A stretch of DNA of 64,000 nt. Source: Flavisphingomonas formosensis (GTDB taxonomy: Bacteria; Pseudomonadota; Alphaproteobacteria; Sphingomonadales; Sphingomonadaceae). Numbering within the stretch: the stretch's first letter is position 1; each line of letters starts with the position of its first letter. The stretch lies in assembly GCF_009755815.1 (NCBI RefSeq), contig NZ_WRPK01000008.1, positions 248,001 through 312,000 of the forward strand, in the 5' to 3' direction. This document shows positions 33,679 to 42,261 of this stretch, one piece after another. The notes beneath the pieces are model-generated. The model worked only from the letters and a program-made list of their open reading frames with translations. It had not been told where the DNA came from and did not search any database. The position numbers and the translations under genes were made by a program.

Positions 33679-34599
33679 TTAATCGACGGTGAGGACGATC
33701 TTCCCGCGGACATGGCCGCCCTTGCTCGCTGCGAGCGCCTCGGCCGCCCGGGCGAAGGGCAGCTGGAGGGCGATTTCGGCGCGGATGAGCCCCTGCGAAG
33801 CCAGTGCCGCGATCTCGCCGAGTTGCGCGCCGCTCGGCCGCACCCGCACCTTATAGGCACGCACGCCCTTCAGTTCCTCGAACGCGGCCGCGTCGGCGCC
33901 GCCGGCGATGCGGATCACCGAGCCGCCGGACCGGACGAGCGACCAGAGACCGGTCTCCTTCGAATTGCCGACCAGATCGAGGAGGATGTCGATATCCTGC
34001 GAACGCCCTTCGACCGGCGCGGTGCGGAAATCGACCACCTCGTCCGCGCCGAGCGCGCGCACGAAATCGGTATTGGCGGGCGACGCGGTGGCAACCACCC
34101 GTCCGCCCCTGGCCTTCACCATCTGCACCGCCACCGTGCCGACGCCGCCGGCGGCATTGTGGATCAGCACGGTTAGGCCAGCGAGATCGCGCCCATCGGC
34201 CCGCAGCCCTTGCCAGGCGGTGAGCCCGACGAGCGGCAGGCTCGCCCCTTCCGCGAAGCTGAAGCCCTCGGGCAGCGGCGCGGCATGGGCCGCATCCATC
34301 ACCCGCGCTTCGGCATAGCAGCCGGTCAGACCGGGATGGGCGATCACCGGATCGCCGGCTTTCACGCTCTCCACGCCCGCGCCGACGGCATCGACGATGC
34401 CGGCGATGTCGCCGCCCGGGACCAGCGGCAGCGGCGGGAGCACCGGCGCCGTGCCGCTGAGCAGCTTCCAGTCGACCGGATTGACGCCGATCGCCTTCGT
34501 CCGCACCAGGATCTGGCCCGCGCCGGGCGCGGGCGCCTCGACCTCGTCGAGCACCAGGATGTCGGGACCGCCGAACGCATGCGCACGCATGATCTTCAT
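33679..34599 (-). CDS. NADP-dependent MDR (quinone oxidoreductase-like) protein
   Basis: A 306-residue medium-chain reductase without the catalytic or structural zinc Cys clusters. AIGVNPVDWKLLSG is the quinone-oxidoreductase signature (~38), NAAGGVGTVAVQMVKARGG the dinucleotide-binding site (~143). CAGGAGG precedes ATG 34599. It lies between an SDR and the Rieske oxygenase, 98 bp upstream of the latter. It probably reduces an enone or quinone intermediate. Confidence 0.88.
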   Translation of the reverse strand: MKIMRAHAFGGPDILVLDEVEAPAPGAGQILVRTKAIGVNPVDWKLLSGTAPVLPPLPLVPGGDIAGIVDAVGAGVESVKAGDPVIAHPGLTGCYAEARVMDAAHAAPLPEGFSFAEGASLPLVGLTAWQGLRADGRDLAGLTVLIHNAAGGVGTVAVQMVKARGGRVVATASPANTDFVRALGADEVVDFRTAPVEGRSQDIDILLDLVGNSKETGLWSLVRSGGSVIRIAGGADAAAFEELKGVRAYKVRVRPSGAQLGEIAALASQGLIRAEIALQLPFARAAEALAASKGGHVRGKIVLTVD

Positions 34600-34613
34600 G
34601 GCAGGCCTCCTGC

Positions 34614-35516
34614 TCAAGGGTTGACGAAGGTGTCGCGCTCGATGCCCGAATTATAGCCGGCGGCGGCGAGCGCGTGGCGGAGCGGCCCCTCCACCTCCTT
34701 GGCGTCGCGGAAGGCCGGCGCGCGCGGGCCGTGGTTCCACCCGTCGCCGACCGTATAGCCGAACCCCCACACCTCGGCGAAGACGCGGCCGCTGATGTCG
34801 GCCGCCGCCGGGCTCGCCAGGAAGGCGATCAGCGCAGCGATCCATTCGGGATCGCGCCGCTCGAGCATCTCGCCCGTCACCTCGCGCAGCCCCTCGGTCA
34901 TGCGGGTCTGGGCGCGCGGCGCGATCGCGTTCACGGTGACGCCGATGCGCGAGAGCTCGCGTGCGGTGATGATCGAGAAGGCGGCGATGCCGGCCTTGGC
35001 GGCGCCATAGTTGGACTGGCCGATATTGCCGAACAGGCCCGAGCCCGAGCTGGTGTTGATGATGCGGGCATTGCGCTGGCGGCCGGCCTTGCTCTCCAGC
35101 CGCCAATAATTGGCCGCATGATGGCTGGGCGCGAAGGTGCCCTTGAGATGCACCTTGATGACGAGATCCCAATCCTGCTCGGTCATGTTGACCATCATCC
35201 GGTCGCGCAGGATGCCGGCATTGTTCACGAGGATGTCGAGCCCGCCGAAGGTGTCGATCGCCTGCTGGATCATCTCCTGCGCCTGCTGCCAGTCGGAGAC
35301 GTCGGCGCCGTTGACCGCCGCCTCGCCGCCGGCGGCGCGGATCTCGTCGACCACCTCCTGCGCCGGGGACATGTCGGCGCCTTCGCCGGACGCGGTTCCG
35401 CCCAGATCGTTGACGATCACCTTCGCGCCCTCCTGCGCGAGCTTCAGCGCATAGGCCTTGCCGACGCCCCGCCCCGCCCCGGTCACGATCGCCACACGTC
35501 CGTCACAGATTCCCAT
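34614..35516 (-). CDS. SDR family protein, 17beta-HSD4/hydroxyacyl-CoA dehydrogenase-like
   Basis: A 300-residue short-chain dehydrogenase with VTGAGRGVGKAYALKLAQEG, the insertion NDLGGTASGEGAD, NNAGILRDRMMVNM and the catalytic NTSSGSG...NYGAAKAG. This pattern (NDLGG plus AGILRDR) is typical of peroxisomal multifunctional enzyme type 2 relatives that oxidise (3R)-hydroxyacyl-CoA and of bile-acid or sterol side-chain enzymes. GGAGGG precedes ATG 35516. It is the first gene of the long minus-strand block and has a 20-bp palindrome upstream. Confidence 0.9.
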   Translation of the reverse strand: MGICDGRVAIVTGAGRGVGKAYALKLAQEGAKVIVNDLGGTASGEGADMSPAQEVVDEIRAAGGEAAVNGADVSDWQQAQEMIQQAIDTFGGLDILVNNAGILRDRMMVNMTEQDWDLVIKVHLKGTFAPSHHAANYWRLESKAGRQRNARIINTSSGSGLFGNIGQSNYGAAKAGIAAFSIITARELSRIGVTVNAIAPRAQTRMTEGLREVTGEMLERRDPEWIAALIAFLASPAAADISGRVFAEVWGFGYTVGDGWNHGPRAPAFRDAKEVEGPLRHALAAAGYNSGIERDTFVNP

Positions 35517-35540
35517 CGGTCCCTCCAGCTTCCCTCTCGA

Positions 35541-35560
35541 AATTAGCAATCATGCTAATT
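35541..35560. promoter_or_regulatory. 20-bp palindromic operator candidate
   Basis: AATTAGCA-ATCA-TGCTAATT, perfect 8-bp arms, 25 bp upstream of the SDR at 35516 and in the divergent promoter region of the lipocalin-like gene at 35662. The AT-rich symmetric form fits a MarR- or TetR-type site. It differs from the DRTAAKNNWGCGMA sites, so a second regulator may act here. Confidence 0.55.
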
Positions 35561-35661
35561 GTGATGTTGCAAACTATATGCTGTGCGACTTATTTGACGG
35601 CAAGGGGCGTGTCAACGCCACGCGATCGCCAGAGGGCCTCGAAGCCGGAGGAGGGAGAGAG

Positions 35662-36903
35662 ATGATCGAGCAGGATTTCGAGAAGATGGCGCTGACGCCG
35701 ATGGACGAATATCCGTTCCACGCGACGCCCTATCCGATGTCCTATGTGCCGAACTCCGATCCGGCCTGGGACGACGGCTATTATTTCCTCGCCTATGATC
35801 TGGAGAGCGGCGTGCAGCTCTGGACGGGCATGCGCATCGCGCCGAACAGCAACATCATCGGCGGCTATGTGAACACCAACGTCCGCGGCGTGCAGCGCGC
35901 GCTGCGGCTGAGCCGGATCTGGCGGGAGGACTTCTCCGTCGCGATCGGCCCGCTGCGCTACCAGTTCGTCGAGCCCCTGAAGGCAATCCGGCTGACCTGC
36001 GACGCCAACGAGTCCGGCATCGCCTTCGACGTCGTCTGGCACGGCCTGTCGCCCTGCCATCTCGCCATCCACCACCGCGCCGTGCGGGCGGGACGGCTCA
36101 CCACGGACCAGAGCCGCTACCATCAGGTCGGCCGCTGCACCGGCTGGCTGGAGATCACTGGACAGCGCTATGCCATGTCGGAGGACGCGCCGTGGGGCGG
36201 ATCGCGCGACCGCTCCTGGGGGATCTACGAGAGCCGACCACCTCTCGCCCCCGCGTCCAACTGGCTGCCGCCGAGCGATCCGCCCGCCATCCCGCGCGCA
36301 CTGCGCTTCTCCTGCTTTCTGGAAGCGGAGGATCTGTCGAGCTACTTCCATTTCCACGAAGGGCCGGACGGCGAGCGCGTGGTCCTGAACGATGCGTTCG
36401 GCGTGCCGTTCGAGGGCTCGATCGATTTCGGCTGGGCCGGCGGCAAGCTGCGCCTCGCCGACTATGACCATCGGCTCAACTGGCGGCCGGGCACCCGCTC
36501 TGTCACCGACGGCGTCGTCACCCTCCGCGATGCCGACGGCGGCAGCTGGACGGTGGCGCTCGATTGCCCGCACCCGCCCCATGTGCTCGGCCAGATCGGC
36601 TATCATGTCGGCGCGTGGAGCGACGGCGGCACCATCCACAGCTGGCACGGCCGTAGCCCGGCCTCGGAGTGGGACGAATATGATTTCTCCCGGCAGCCCT
36701 GCCAGCACAGATTCCCCGGCAATGGCGAGACCAAGACAGTCTACGGTGTCGAGCATATCGCCCGCGTCACCCTCACCGCGCCGGACGGGCGCGTGCGCCA
36801 CGGGCGCGCCCAGTTCGAAGTCTTCCTGAACGGCCGCTACGCACCCTACGGCTTCGAGGTCCAGGGCAATCATGGCGGCCTGACCGGACGGGGCGTCGCC
36901 TGA
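35662..36903 (+). CDS. Lipocalin-like protein (DUF7064/CrtC-like), paralog of 8409
   Basis: A 413-residue beta-rich protein without signal peptide. Residues ~155-195 (QSRYHQVGRCTGWLEI, then WGGSRDRSWGIYESRP) match the central block of the protein at 8409. The N terminus begins MIEQDFEKMALTPMDEYPFH. A possible role is hydration, transfer or binding of a hydrophobic substrate; the family is poorly characterised. ATG 35662 has GGAGGGAGAG upstream; the longer frame from 35458 passes through the divergent promoter. It leads the plus-strand ACAD 5 - ACAD 6 - MaoC run. Confidence 0.65.
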   Translation: MIEQDFEKMALTPMDEYPFHATPYPMSYVPNSDPAWDDGYYFLAYDLESGVQLWTGMRIAPNSNIIGGYVNTNVRGVQRALRLSRIWREDFSVAIGPLRYQFVEPLKAIRLTCDANESGIAFDVVWHGLSPCHLAIHHRAVRAGRLTTDQSRYHQVGRCTGWLEITGQRYAMSEDAPWGGSRDRSWGIYESRPPLAPASNWLPPSDPPAIPRALRFSCFLEAEDLSSYFHFHEGPDGERVVLNDAFGVPFEGSIDFGWAGGKLRLADYDHRLNWRPGTRSVTDGVVTLRDADGGSWTVALDCPHPPHVLGQIGYHVGAWSDGGTIHSWHGRSPASEWDEYDFSRQPCQHRFPGNGETKTVYGVEHIARVTLTAPDGRVRHGRAQFEVFLNGRYAPYGFEVQGNHGGLTGRGVA

Positions 36904-36942
36904 CGGCACCCCCAGACCATTCCTCGATCGGAGAAAGAGACC

Positions 36943-38091
36943 GTGAAGACCCTTCCCCGCCCCACCTATGGCGAAGAGCATGAGCTTTATCGCGACGCGG
37001 TGCGCCGGTTCATCGAGACCGAAGTCACGCCCCATCATCGCCAGTGGGAAGAGGATGGCGTCGTCTCGCGCGACGTGTGGAAGAAGGCGGGTGGCGCCGG
37101 TTTCCTGTGCTCGAACGCACCCGAGGAATATGGCGGCGCCGGCGCCGACTATAAATATAATGCCGTCTTCACCGAGGAGCTCGGCTATGCCGGCGCGACC
37201 GGCCCGGGCTTCGCCGTCCATTCGGACATGGCTGCCAACTACATCCTCAACTTCGCGAGCGGCGATCAGAAGCAGCGCTGGATACCGGGGATGGTTTCGG
37301 GCGACTGCATCGCCGCGCTCGGCCTCAGCGAGCCAGGCGCGGGCAGCGACCTCAAGGCGATCAAGACGAGTGCGGTGCGCGACGGCGACGATTATGTGAT
37401 CAACGGCCAGAAGACCTATATCTCCAACGGCCAGCTCGCCGACATCGTCATCCTCGCCTGCAAGACCGATCCGGCGGCCGGCGCACGGGGCATGAGCTTC
37501 ATCGTCGTCGAGACCGACCGACCCGGCTTCGCCCGCGGCCGCAACCTCGAGAAGTTCGGCCTACTCGCCCAGGATACGTCCGAGCTTTTCTTCTCCGACG
37601 TGCGGGTTCCCGTCGCCAACCGCATCGGTAGCGAGGGCCAGGGCATGGCGATCGCGATGTACAATCTCGCCGAGGAGCGGCTATCCATCGCCGTCCATGC
37701 GATCGGCATGTGCAAGGGCATGCTCGACGCCACCATCGCCTACACCAAGGACCGGATGATCTTCGGCAAGCCGGTGTCCGATTTCCAGAACACCCGCTTC
37801 AAGATCGCCGAGCTCGCCGCGCAGACCCAGGCGCTGCAGGTCTTCGTCGATCGCTGCGTCGATCTGGCGGTGGAGAAGGCGCTCGACATCGAAACCGTCG
37901 CGATGGCCAAGATGCTGGCCGGCGAACTGCAATGGCGCATCGCCGACGAATGCCTGCAATTCTATGGGGGCGCCGGCTACATGATGGAATATCCCATCGC
38001 CCACGCCTTCATTGATTCGCGTATCCGCAAGATCGCCGGCGGATCCTCCGAAGTGATGCGCGAGATCATCAGCCGCAAGCTCTTCATCTGA
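36943..38091 (+). CDS. Acyl-CoA dehydrogenase (ACAD 5)
   Basis: A 382-residue ACAD beginning with GTG (GGAGAAAGAG upstream). Middle domain: ALGLSEPGAGSDLKAIKT and YVINGQKTYISNGQLADIV. C-terminal domain: LAEERLSIAVHAIG with Glu at the isovaleryl-type base position, RMIFGKPVSDFQNTRFKIAEL, and ECLQFYGGAGYMMEYPIAHAF. Followed after 10 bp by ACAD 6; the pair may be separate enzymes or a heteromer. Probably long- or branched-chain specific. Confidence 0.93.
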   Translation: MKTLPRPTYGEEHELYRDAVRRFIETEVTPHHRQWEEDGVVSRDVWKKAGGAGFLCSNAPEEYGGAGADYKYNAVFTEELGYAGATGPGFAVHSDMAANYILNFASGDQKQRWIPGMVSGDCIAALGLSEPGAGSDLKAIKTSAVRDGDDYVINGQKTYISNGQLADIVILACKTDPAAGARGMSFIVVETDRPGFARGRNLEKFGLLAQDTSELFFSDVRVPVANRIGSEGQGMAIAMYNLAEERLSIAVHAIGMCKGMLDATIAYTKDRMIFGKPVSDFQNTRFKIAELAAQTQALQVFVDRCVDLAVEKALDIETVAMAKMLAGELQWRIADECLQFYGGAGYMMEYPIAHAFIDSRIRKIAGGSSEVMREIISRKLFI

Positions 38092-38101
38092 GGGGGCATC
38101 C

Positions 38102-39268
38102 ATGGAAATCGAACTCAATGAAACCCAGCAGTCGATCCGCAATGGCGTCGGCCGCATCGTCGACCAGTTCGGCGACGAATATTGGTCGAAGCTCGACCAG
38201 AGCGGTGAATTTCCACATGAATTCCACAAGGCGCTGGCAGAGGGCGGCTTTCTCGGCATCACCATGCCGGAGGAACTCGGCGGATCGGGCCTCGGCGTGA
38301 CCGAGGCGGCGATCATGATGAACCGGATCTGCCAGGGCGCAGGCGGCTATTCGGCCGCATCGACCATCCACATGAACCTGTTCGGCCCCCATGCCGTCGT
38401 CGTGTTCGGCACGCCCGAGCAGAAGGAACGGATGTTGAAGCCGCTAATCGCCGGCACCGACAAGGCCTGCTTCGGCGTCACCGAGCCAGACGCCGGCCTC
38501 GACACGACCAGCATCAAGACCTTCGCGCGCAAAGTGCCCGGCGGCTACCGGATCACCGGCCGCAAGATCTGGACCTCATCGGGCCAGGTCGCGAACAAGA
38601 TCGTCATCCTCGCCCGCACGACGGCGAAGGAGGAGTGCCGCAAGCCCACCGACGGGATGAGCTTCTTCTACACCGATCTCGATCACGCGAAGATCGAGGT
38701 CCGGCGCATCCCAAAGATGGGCCGGAACGCGGTAGATTCGAACGCGACCTTCATCGACGACTATTTCGTCCCCGACGAGGACTTGATCGGCGAGGAGGGC
38801 AAGGGCTTCCATTATGTCCTCCATTCGATGAATCCGGAACGGATCCTGGTCGCGTCCGAAGCGATCGGCAACGGCCAGGGCGCTCTGAAACGCGTCTCCC
38901 AATATGCGCAGGACCGCCAGGTGTTCGGGCGCCCGATCGGCATGAACCAAGGCATTCAGCATCCGCTCGCGGAAAGCTGGATGGCGCTCGAATCCGCCTT
39001 CTGGATGGTGATGCGCGCCGCCTGGCTCTACGACGCCGGCAAAAGCTGCGGCGCCGAGGCGAACAGCGCCAAGTTTCTGGCCGCGCGCGCGGGCTTCGAC
39101 GCCTGCACCCGCGCGGTGATGTTCCATGGCGGCATGGGATATTCGAAGGAATATCAGGTCGAGCGGCTGTTCCGCGAGAGCATCCTGCTGCGCATCGCCC
39201 CCATCACCGAGCAGATGATCATGAATTTCATCGGCGAAAAGGTGCTGGGCCTGCCCAAAAGCTATTGA
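38102..39268 (+). CDS. Acyl-CoA dehydrogenase (ACAD 6)
   Basis: A 388-residue ACAD closely related to ACAD 4 (19221): ACFGVTEPDAGLDTTSIKTFA, RITGRKIWTSSGQVANKI, MNPERILVASEAIG and the identical end FIGEKVLGLPKSY. Two paralogs of the same subtype sit in two operons, so each may serve a different chain-shortening round. GGGGG precedes the ATG. The MaoC hydratase follows 11 bp later. Confidence 0.93.
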   Translation: MEIELNETQQSIRNGVGRIVDQFGDEYWSKLDQSGEFPHEFHKALAEGGFLGITMPEELGGSGLGVTEAAIMMNRICQGAGGYSAASTIHMNLFGPHAVVVFGTPEQKERMLKPLIAGTDKACFGVTEPDAGLDTTSIKTFARKVPGGYRITGRKIWTSSGQVANKIVILARTTAKEECRKPTDGMSFFYTDLDHAKIEVRRIPKMGRNAVDSNATFIDDYFVPDEDLIGEEGKGFHYVLHSMNPERILVASEAIGNGQGALKRVSQYAQDRQVFGRPIGMNQGIQHPLAESWMALESAFWMVMRAAWLYDAGKSCGAEANSAKFLAARAGFDACTRAVMFHGGMGYSKEYQVERLFRESILLRIAPITEQMIMNFIGEKVLGLPKSY

Positions 39269-39279
39269 GAGAGGGAACC

Positions 39280-40134
39280 ATGGATCGCGAGAAAGTTGCC
39301 GGCAAGATTTTTGCCGACACCGAGCAGGCCTATAGCCGGAAGGATTCGATCCTCTACGCGCTCGGCGTCGGCTTCGGCAGCGAGCCGCTGGATGAGCAGC
39401 ATATCGACTTCCTGTTCGAGGAACGGCTGAAGGCATCGCCCACCTATGCGAATGTGCTCGGCCATCCGGGCATGTGGGTGCGCGATGCCGACTATGCCGT
39501 CGACTGGAAGAAGCTGCTCCACGCCGAGCAGCGGCTGGAGATGCACCGTCCGCTGCCGCCCGAGGGGCACATCGTCGGCAAACATTTCATCCTGGGCGTG
39601 CGCGATCTGGGCGAGCGTGGCGCGATGCTCCACCAGCGCAAGCATGTGATCGACGCGGCGAGCGGCGAGACGATCGCGACCGTCACCAACACGCTAATGC
39701 TGCGCGGCGACGGCGGCTGCGGCGACTGGGGCGACGTGCCCGAAGAGCTCACCAAGCTGCCCGAGACAGCGCCCGACGGCACGCTGGAGGTACAGGCGAC
39801 CGAGATCCAGCCGCTGATCTATCGCCTCTCGGGCGATCTCAATCCGCTGCACATCGATCCCGCCATCGCTAAAGGCGCCGGCTTTCCGCGGCCGATCCTG
39901 CACGGGCTCTCGACCAAGGGCATGGCGGGCTATGCGCTGCTGCGCCACTATTGCGGCTTCGATCCGGCGCGGCTGGAAGCGATGGCGGTGCGCTTCAGCC
40001 GGCCGGTACTGCCGGGTGACCGCATCCGCTTCGAATTCTGGGGCGAAGCACCGGGCACGATCCGCTTCCGTGCGGTGGTGCCGAACCGGGACGATCTGGT
40101 GGTTCTCGACCGTTGCACGGCGCGGATCGGGTAG
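39280..40134 (+). CDS. MaoC/2-enoyl-CoA hydratase, double hot-dog
   Basis: A 284-residue protein with an N-terminal degenerate hot-dog (residues ~10-140) and a C-terminal catalytic hot-dog carrying YRLSGDLNPLHIDPAIAKGAG (~190-210), the Asp-x4-His hydratase-2 signature, then PILHGLSTKGMAGYALLRH. Such proteins resemble the hydratase domain of peroxisomal multifunctional enzyme 2 and give (3R)-hydroxyacyl-CoA, matching the MFE2-like SDR at 34614. GAGAGAGGG precedes ATG 39280. It is co-transcribed with ACADs 5 and 6. Confidence 0.93.
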   Translation: MDREKVAGKIFADTEQAYSRKDSILYALGVGFGSEPLDEQHIDFLFEERLKASPTYANVLGHPGMWVRDADYAVDWKKLLHAEQRLEMHRPLPPEGHIVGKHFILGVRDLGERGAMLHQRKHVIDAASGETIATVTNTLMLRGDGGCGDWGDVPEELTKLPETAPDGTLEVQATEIQPLIYRLSGDLNPLHIDPAIAKGAGFPRPILHGLSTKGMAGYALLRHYCGFDPARLEAMAVRFSRPVLPGDRIRFEFWGEAPGTIRFRAVVPNRDDLVVLDRCTARIG

Positions 40135-40170
40135 GTTTGAGGGCCAACATTTCCAGGACTATTCCTGTCA

Positions 40171-40235
40171 CCCCCGCCCTTCGACTGCCTGCAAAGCAGG
40201 CGCTCAGGATAAACTCGCCTACGGCGAGGCGGGGG
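40171..40235. repeat. Three-hairpin palindromic element / terminator
   Basis: The outer stem CCCCCGCC/GGCGGGGG encloses two hairpins, GCCTGC-AAA-GCAGGC (40187-40201) and CTCGCC-TAC-GGCGAG (40214-40228). It lies 37 bp after the MaoC stop and before the convergent GST. It is a different type from the REP elements elsewhere in the window and probably acts as a terminator. Confidence 0.6.
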
Positions 40236-40361
40236 CTCATGGCTATTTCATCAGGAAAGTCATCTCCCACGAGATAGAGACATAGGCCCACGCCTGGGAG
40301 GCGACGAAATTACGCGGCCCAACGTGCGTGGATTGGCTGGTTGCAAACCGAAAGAGCCGCC

Positions 40362-40982
40362 TCACGCCGCCAATTGGGTATCGTCGATCGCCTGCACCCG
40401 CTGCCACGCAGCGCGCGCCGTGCAGCGGACCAGCCAGTCAGCGATCAGTGGAAAGCCGCTCATGTCGACGCGCGGCGCGATACCGGCGATCGGGAAGGCG
40501 GTGTTGACGTCACCGATGGTGAAAGCATCGCCCGCGACATAGGCATTGCCCTTCGCCAGATGCTTTTCGAGCGCGCCGAGCGTCTCGGTGATACCCCTCA
40601 GGCAAGACCCGACCAGCGAGCCGTCGGGCGCCTCCCCCGCCTGGCCCGCGCGGCGCAGCTCGCGCACCATGATGGTGAAATGGAACTCCACCTCGGTGAT
40701 CGCCCAGCTCGACCATTGATCGATCCGCGCGCGAACCCGGATGTCATCCGGAAGCAGCGGCCCCGGCTTCAGCGCAGCGAGATACGCGGTGATCGCAACC
40801 GACTCGGTCAGCACGAAATCGCCGTCGACGAGCACGGGCACCTTGCCCATCGGGTTGAGCGCGAGAAAGTCGTCCGACTTGCCGTTCGGCACCGGCACCT
40901 GCCGATAGGGCAATCCGAGCTCTTCCAGCACCCATAGGCACCGCGCTACCCGGCTTGGCTTGGTTCCATAAATCGTCAGCAT
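40362..40982 (-). CDS. Glutathione S-transferase family protein
   Basis: A 206-residue GST. The N-terminal thioredoxin fold has IYGTKPSRVARCLWVLEELGLPY, with Ser at the usual activation position, the cis-Pro segment GKVPVLVDGD, and the glutathione gamma-Glu contact TESVAITAYLA (~65). The C-terminal helical domain holds FTIGDVNTAFPIAG. GGGAGAGAG precedes ATG 40982. GSTs in catabolic clusters act as dehalogenases, isomerases or ether-cleaving enzymes; which one is not evident. Divergent from ACAD 7. Confidence 0.9.
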   Translation of the reverse strand: MLTIYGTKPSRVARCLWVLEELGLPYRQVPVPNGKSDDFLALNPMGKVPVLVDGDFVLTESVAITAYLAALKPGPLLPDDIRVRARIDQWSSWAITEVEFHFTIMVRELRRAGQAGEAPDGSLVGSCLRGITETLGALEKHLAKGNAYVAGDAFTIGDVNTAFPIAGIAPRVDMSGFPLIADWLVRCTARAAWQRVQAIDDTQLAA

Positions 40983-41027
40983 TTCGCTCTCTCCCGCTTG
41001 ACCGCGAATTAACACGCTGGTTTAAAG

Positions 41028-41054
41028 TGTGCTAGTACATCATCTATAAGCACA
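41028..41054. promoter_or_regulatory. Interrupted palindrome in divergent GST/ACAD 7 promoter
   Basis: TGTGCT at 41028-41033 and AGCACA at 41049-41054 with a 15-bp gap. It includes ATAAGCA, a partial match to the regulon motif. It lies 15 bp before ACAD 7 and 46 bp before the GST start. Confidence 0.35.
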
Positions 41055-41069
41055 TAGGAGAGCGCCGCA

Positions 41070-42251
41070 ATGGGGGATAACAGCTTCGATGCCTGGCGGC
41101 GCCACTCGCCCTTCTACGGCGAGACGCACGAAGCGCTTTCGGCCAGCGTGCGCGCCTTCATCCAGCGCGAAGCCCTGCCCCATGTCGACGCCTGGGAAGA
41201 GGCCGGCATCGTGCCGCGCGATTTCCAGGAGAAGGCGGGCGCGGCGGGCCTGCTCGGGCTCGGCTTTCCCGAGGCGATAGGTGGGACCGAGGACGGGATC
41301 GACAGCTTCCACAAGCTCGTGCTGGTCGACGAGACGGCGCGCTGCGGCTCGGGCGGCGTGCAGTCGGGCCTGTTCACCCATGCCGTCGCCATGCCGCTGC
41401 TGATCGACCATGGCGATCCGGCGCTCGCTGCGCGGATCGCGCCCGAGATCATAGCGGGCCGGAAGATATTGGCGATCGCCGTCACCGCACCCTCCGGCGG
41501 ATCGGACCTTGCGGCTCTGAAGACGGTCGCGCGCCGCGACGGCGACAATTTCGTGGTGAGCGGATCGAAGACCTTCATCTCGAACGGCATGCGCGCCGAT
41601 TATTTCGTGACAGCGGTGCGCACCGGCGGCGCCGGCATGGGCGGTATATCGATGCTGCTCATCCCGGGCGACAGCTCCGGCATCGCGCGCACCGCGCTCC
41701 GGAAGATGGGCTGGCATGCCGGCGACACCGCGACCCTGCATTTCGACGCGGTTCGCGTGCCGGCGAACCATCTGCTCGGCGAAGAGAACAGGGGCTTCAG
41801 GCCGATCCTGCGCAACTTCAACTGGGAACGCGTCCAGGCCGCGCAGCAATGCACCGCCTTCGCGCGCATTGCGCATGAGGAGGCGGTCGACTGGGCGGCG
41901 CAACGCGTCACCTTCGGCCAACCGCTCGGCACGCATCCGGTGATCCGATCGAAGCTCGCCGACATGAAGCGGCATATCGATACCACCCAGGCCTGGACCG
42001 ACCTCAACGCCTGGCGCTTCGACCAGGGCACGGAATCGGCGGCTGAGATCGCGCTGCTCAAAGTGCAGGCGACGCAGATGTTCGAAAAGGTGCTGCGCGA
42101 GGCGGCACAGGTGCTGGGCGGCGCCAGCTTCGTCAAGGGCACGCTCATCGAACGGCTCTACCGCGAGGTCCGCGTGGGCGCGATCGGCGGCGGATCCGAA
42201 GAGATTTTGCTCGATCTGGCGGGACGCCAGCTCGGCTACGGCACGCAATGA
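41070..42251 (+). CDS. Acyl-CoA dehydrogenase (ACAD 7)
   Basis: A 393-residue ACAD with a slightly unusual flavin loop (AIAVTAPSGGSDLAALKTVA in place of TEPxxGSD). C-terminal features: FNWERVQAAQQ with Glu at the isovaleryl-type base position, RVTFGQPLGTHPVIRSKLADM, and RVGAIGGGSEEILLDLAGRQL at the end. GGAGAG lies upstream. It is coupled to ACAD 8 (10-bp gap). Confidence 0.92.
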   Translation: MGDNSFDAWRRHSPFYGETHEALSASVRAFIQREALPHVDAWEEAGIVPRDFQEKAGAAGLLGLGFPEAIGGTEDGIDSFHKLVLVDETARCGSGGVQSGLFTHAVAMPLLIDHGDPALAARIAPEIIAGRKILAIAVTAPSGGSDLAALKTVARRDGDNFVVSGSKTFISNGMRADYFVTAVRTGGAGMGGISMLLIPGDSSGIARTALRKMGWHAGDTATLHFDAVRVPANHLLGEENRGFRPILRNFNWERVQAAQQCTAFARIAHEEAVDWAAQRVTFGQPLGTHPVIRSKLADMKRHIDTTQAWTDLNAWRFDQGTESAAEIALLKVQATQMFEKVLREAAQVLGGASFVKGTLIERLYREVRVGAIGGGSEEILLDLAGRQLGYGTQ

Positions 42252-42261
42252 GGGAGATTCC

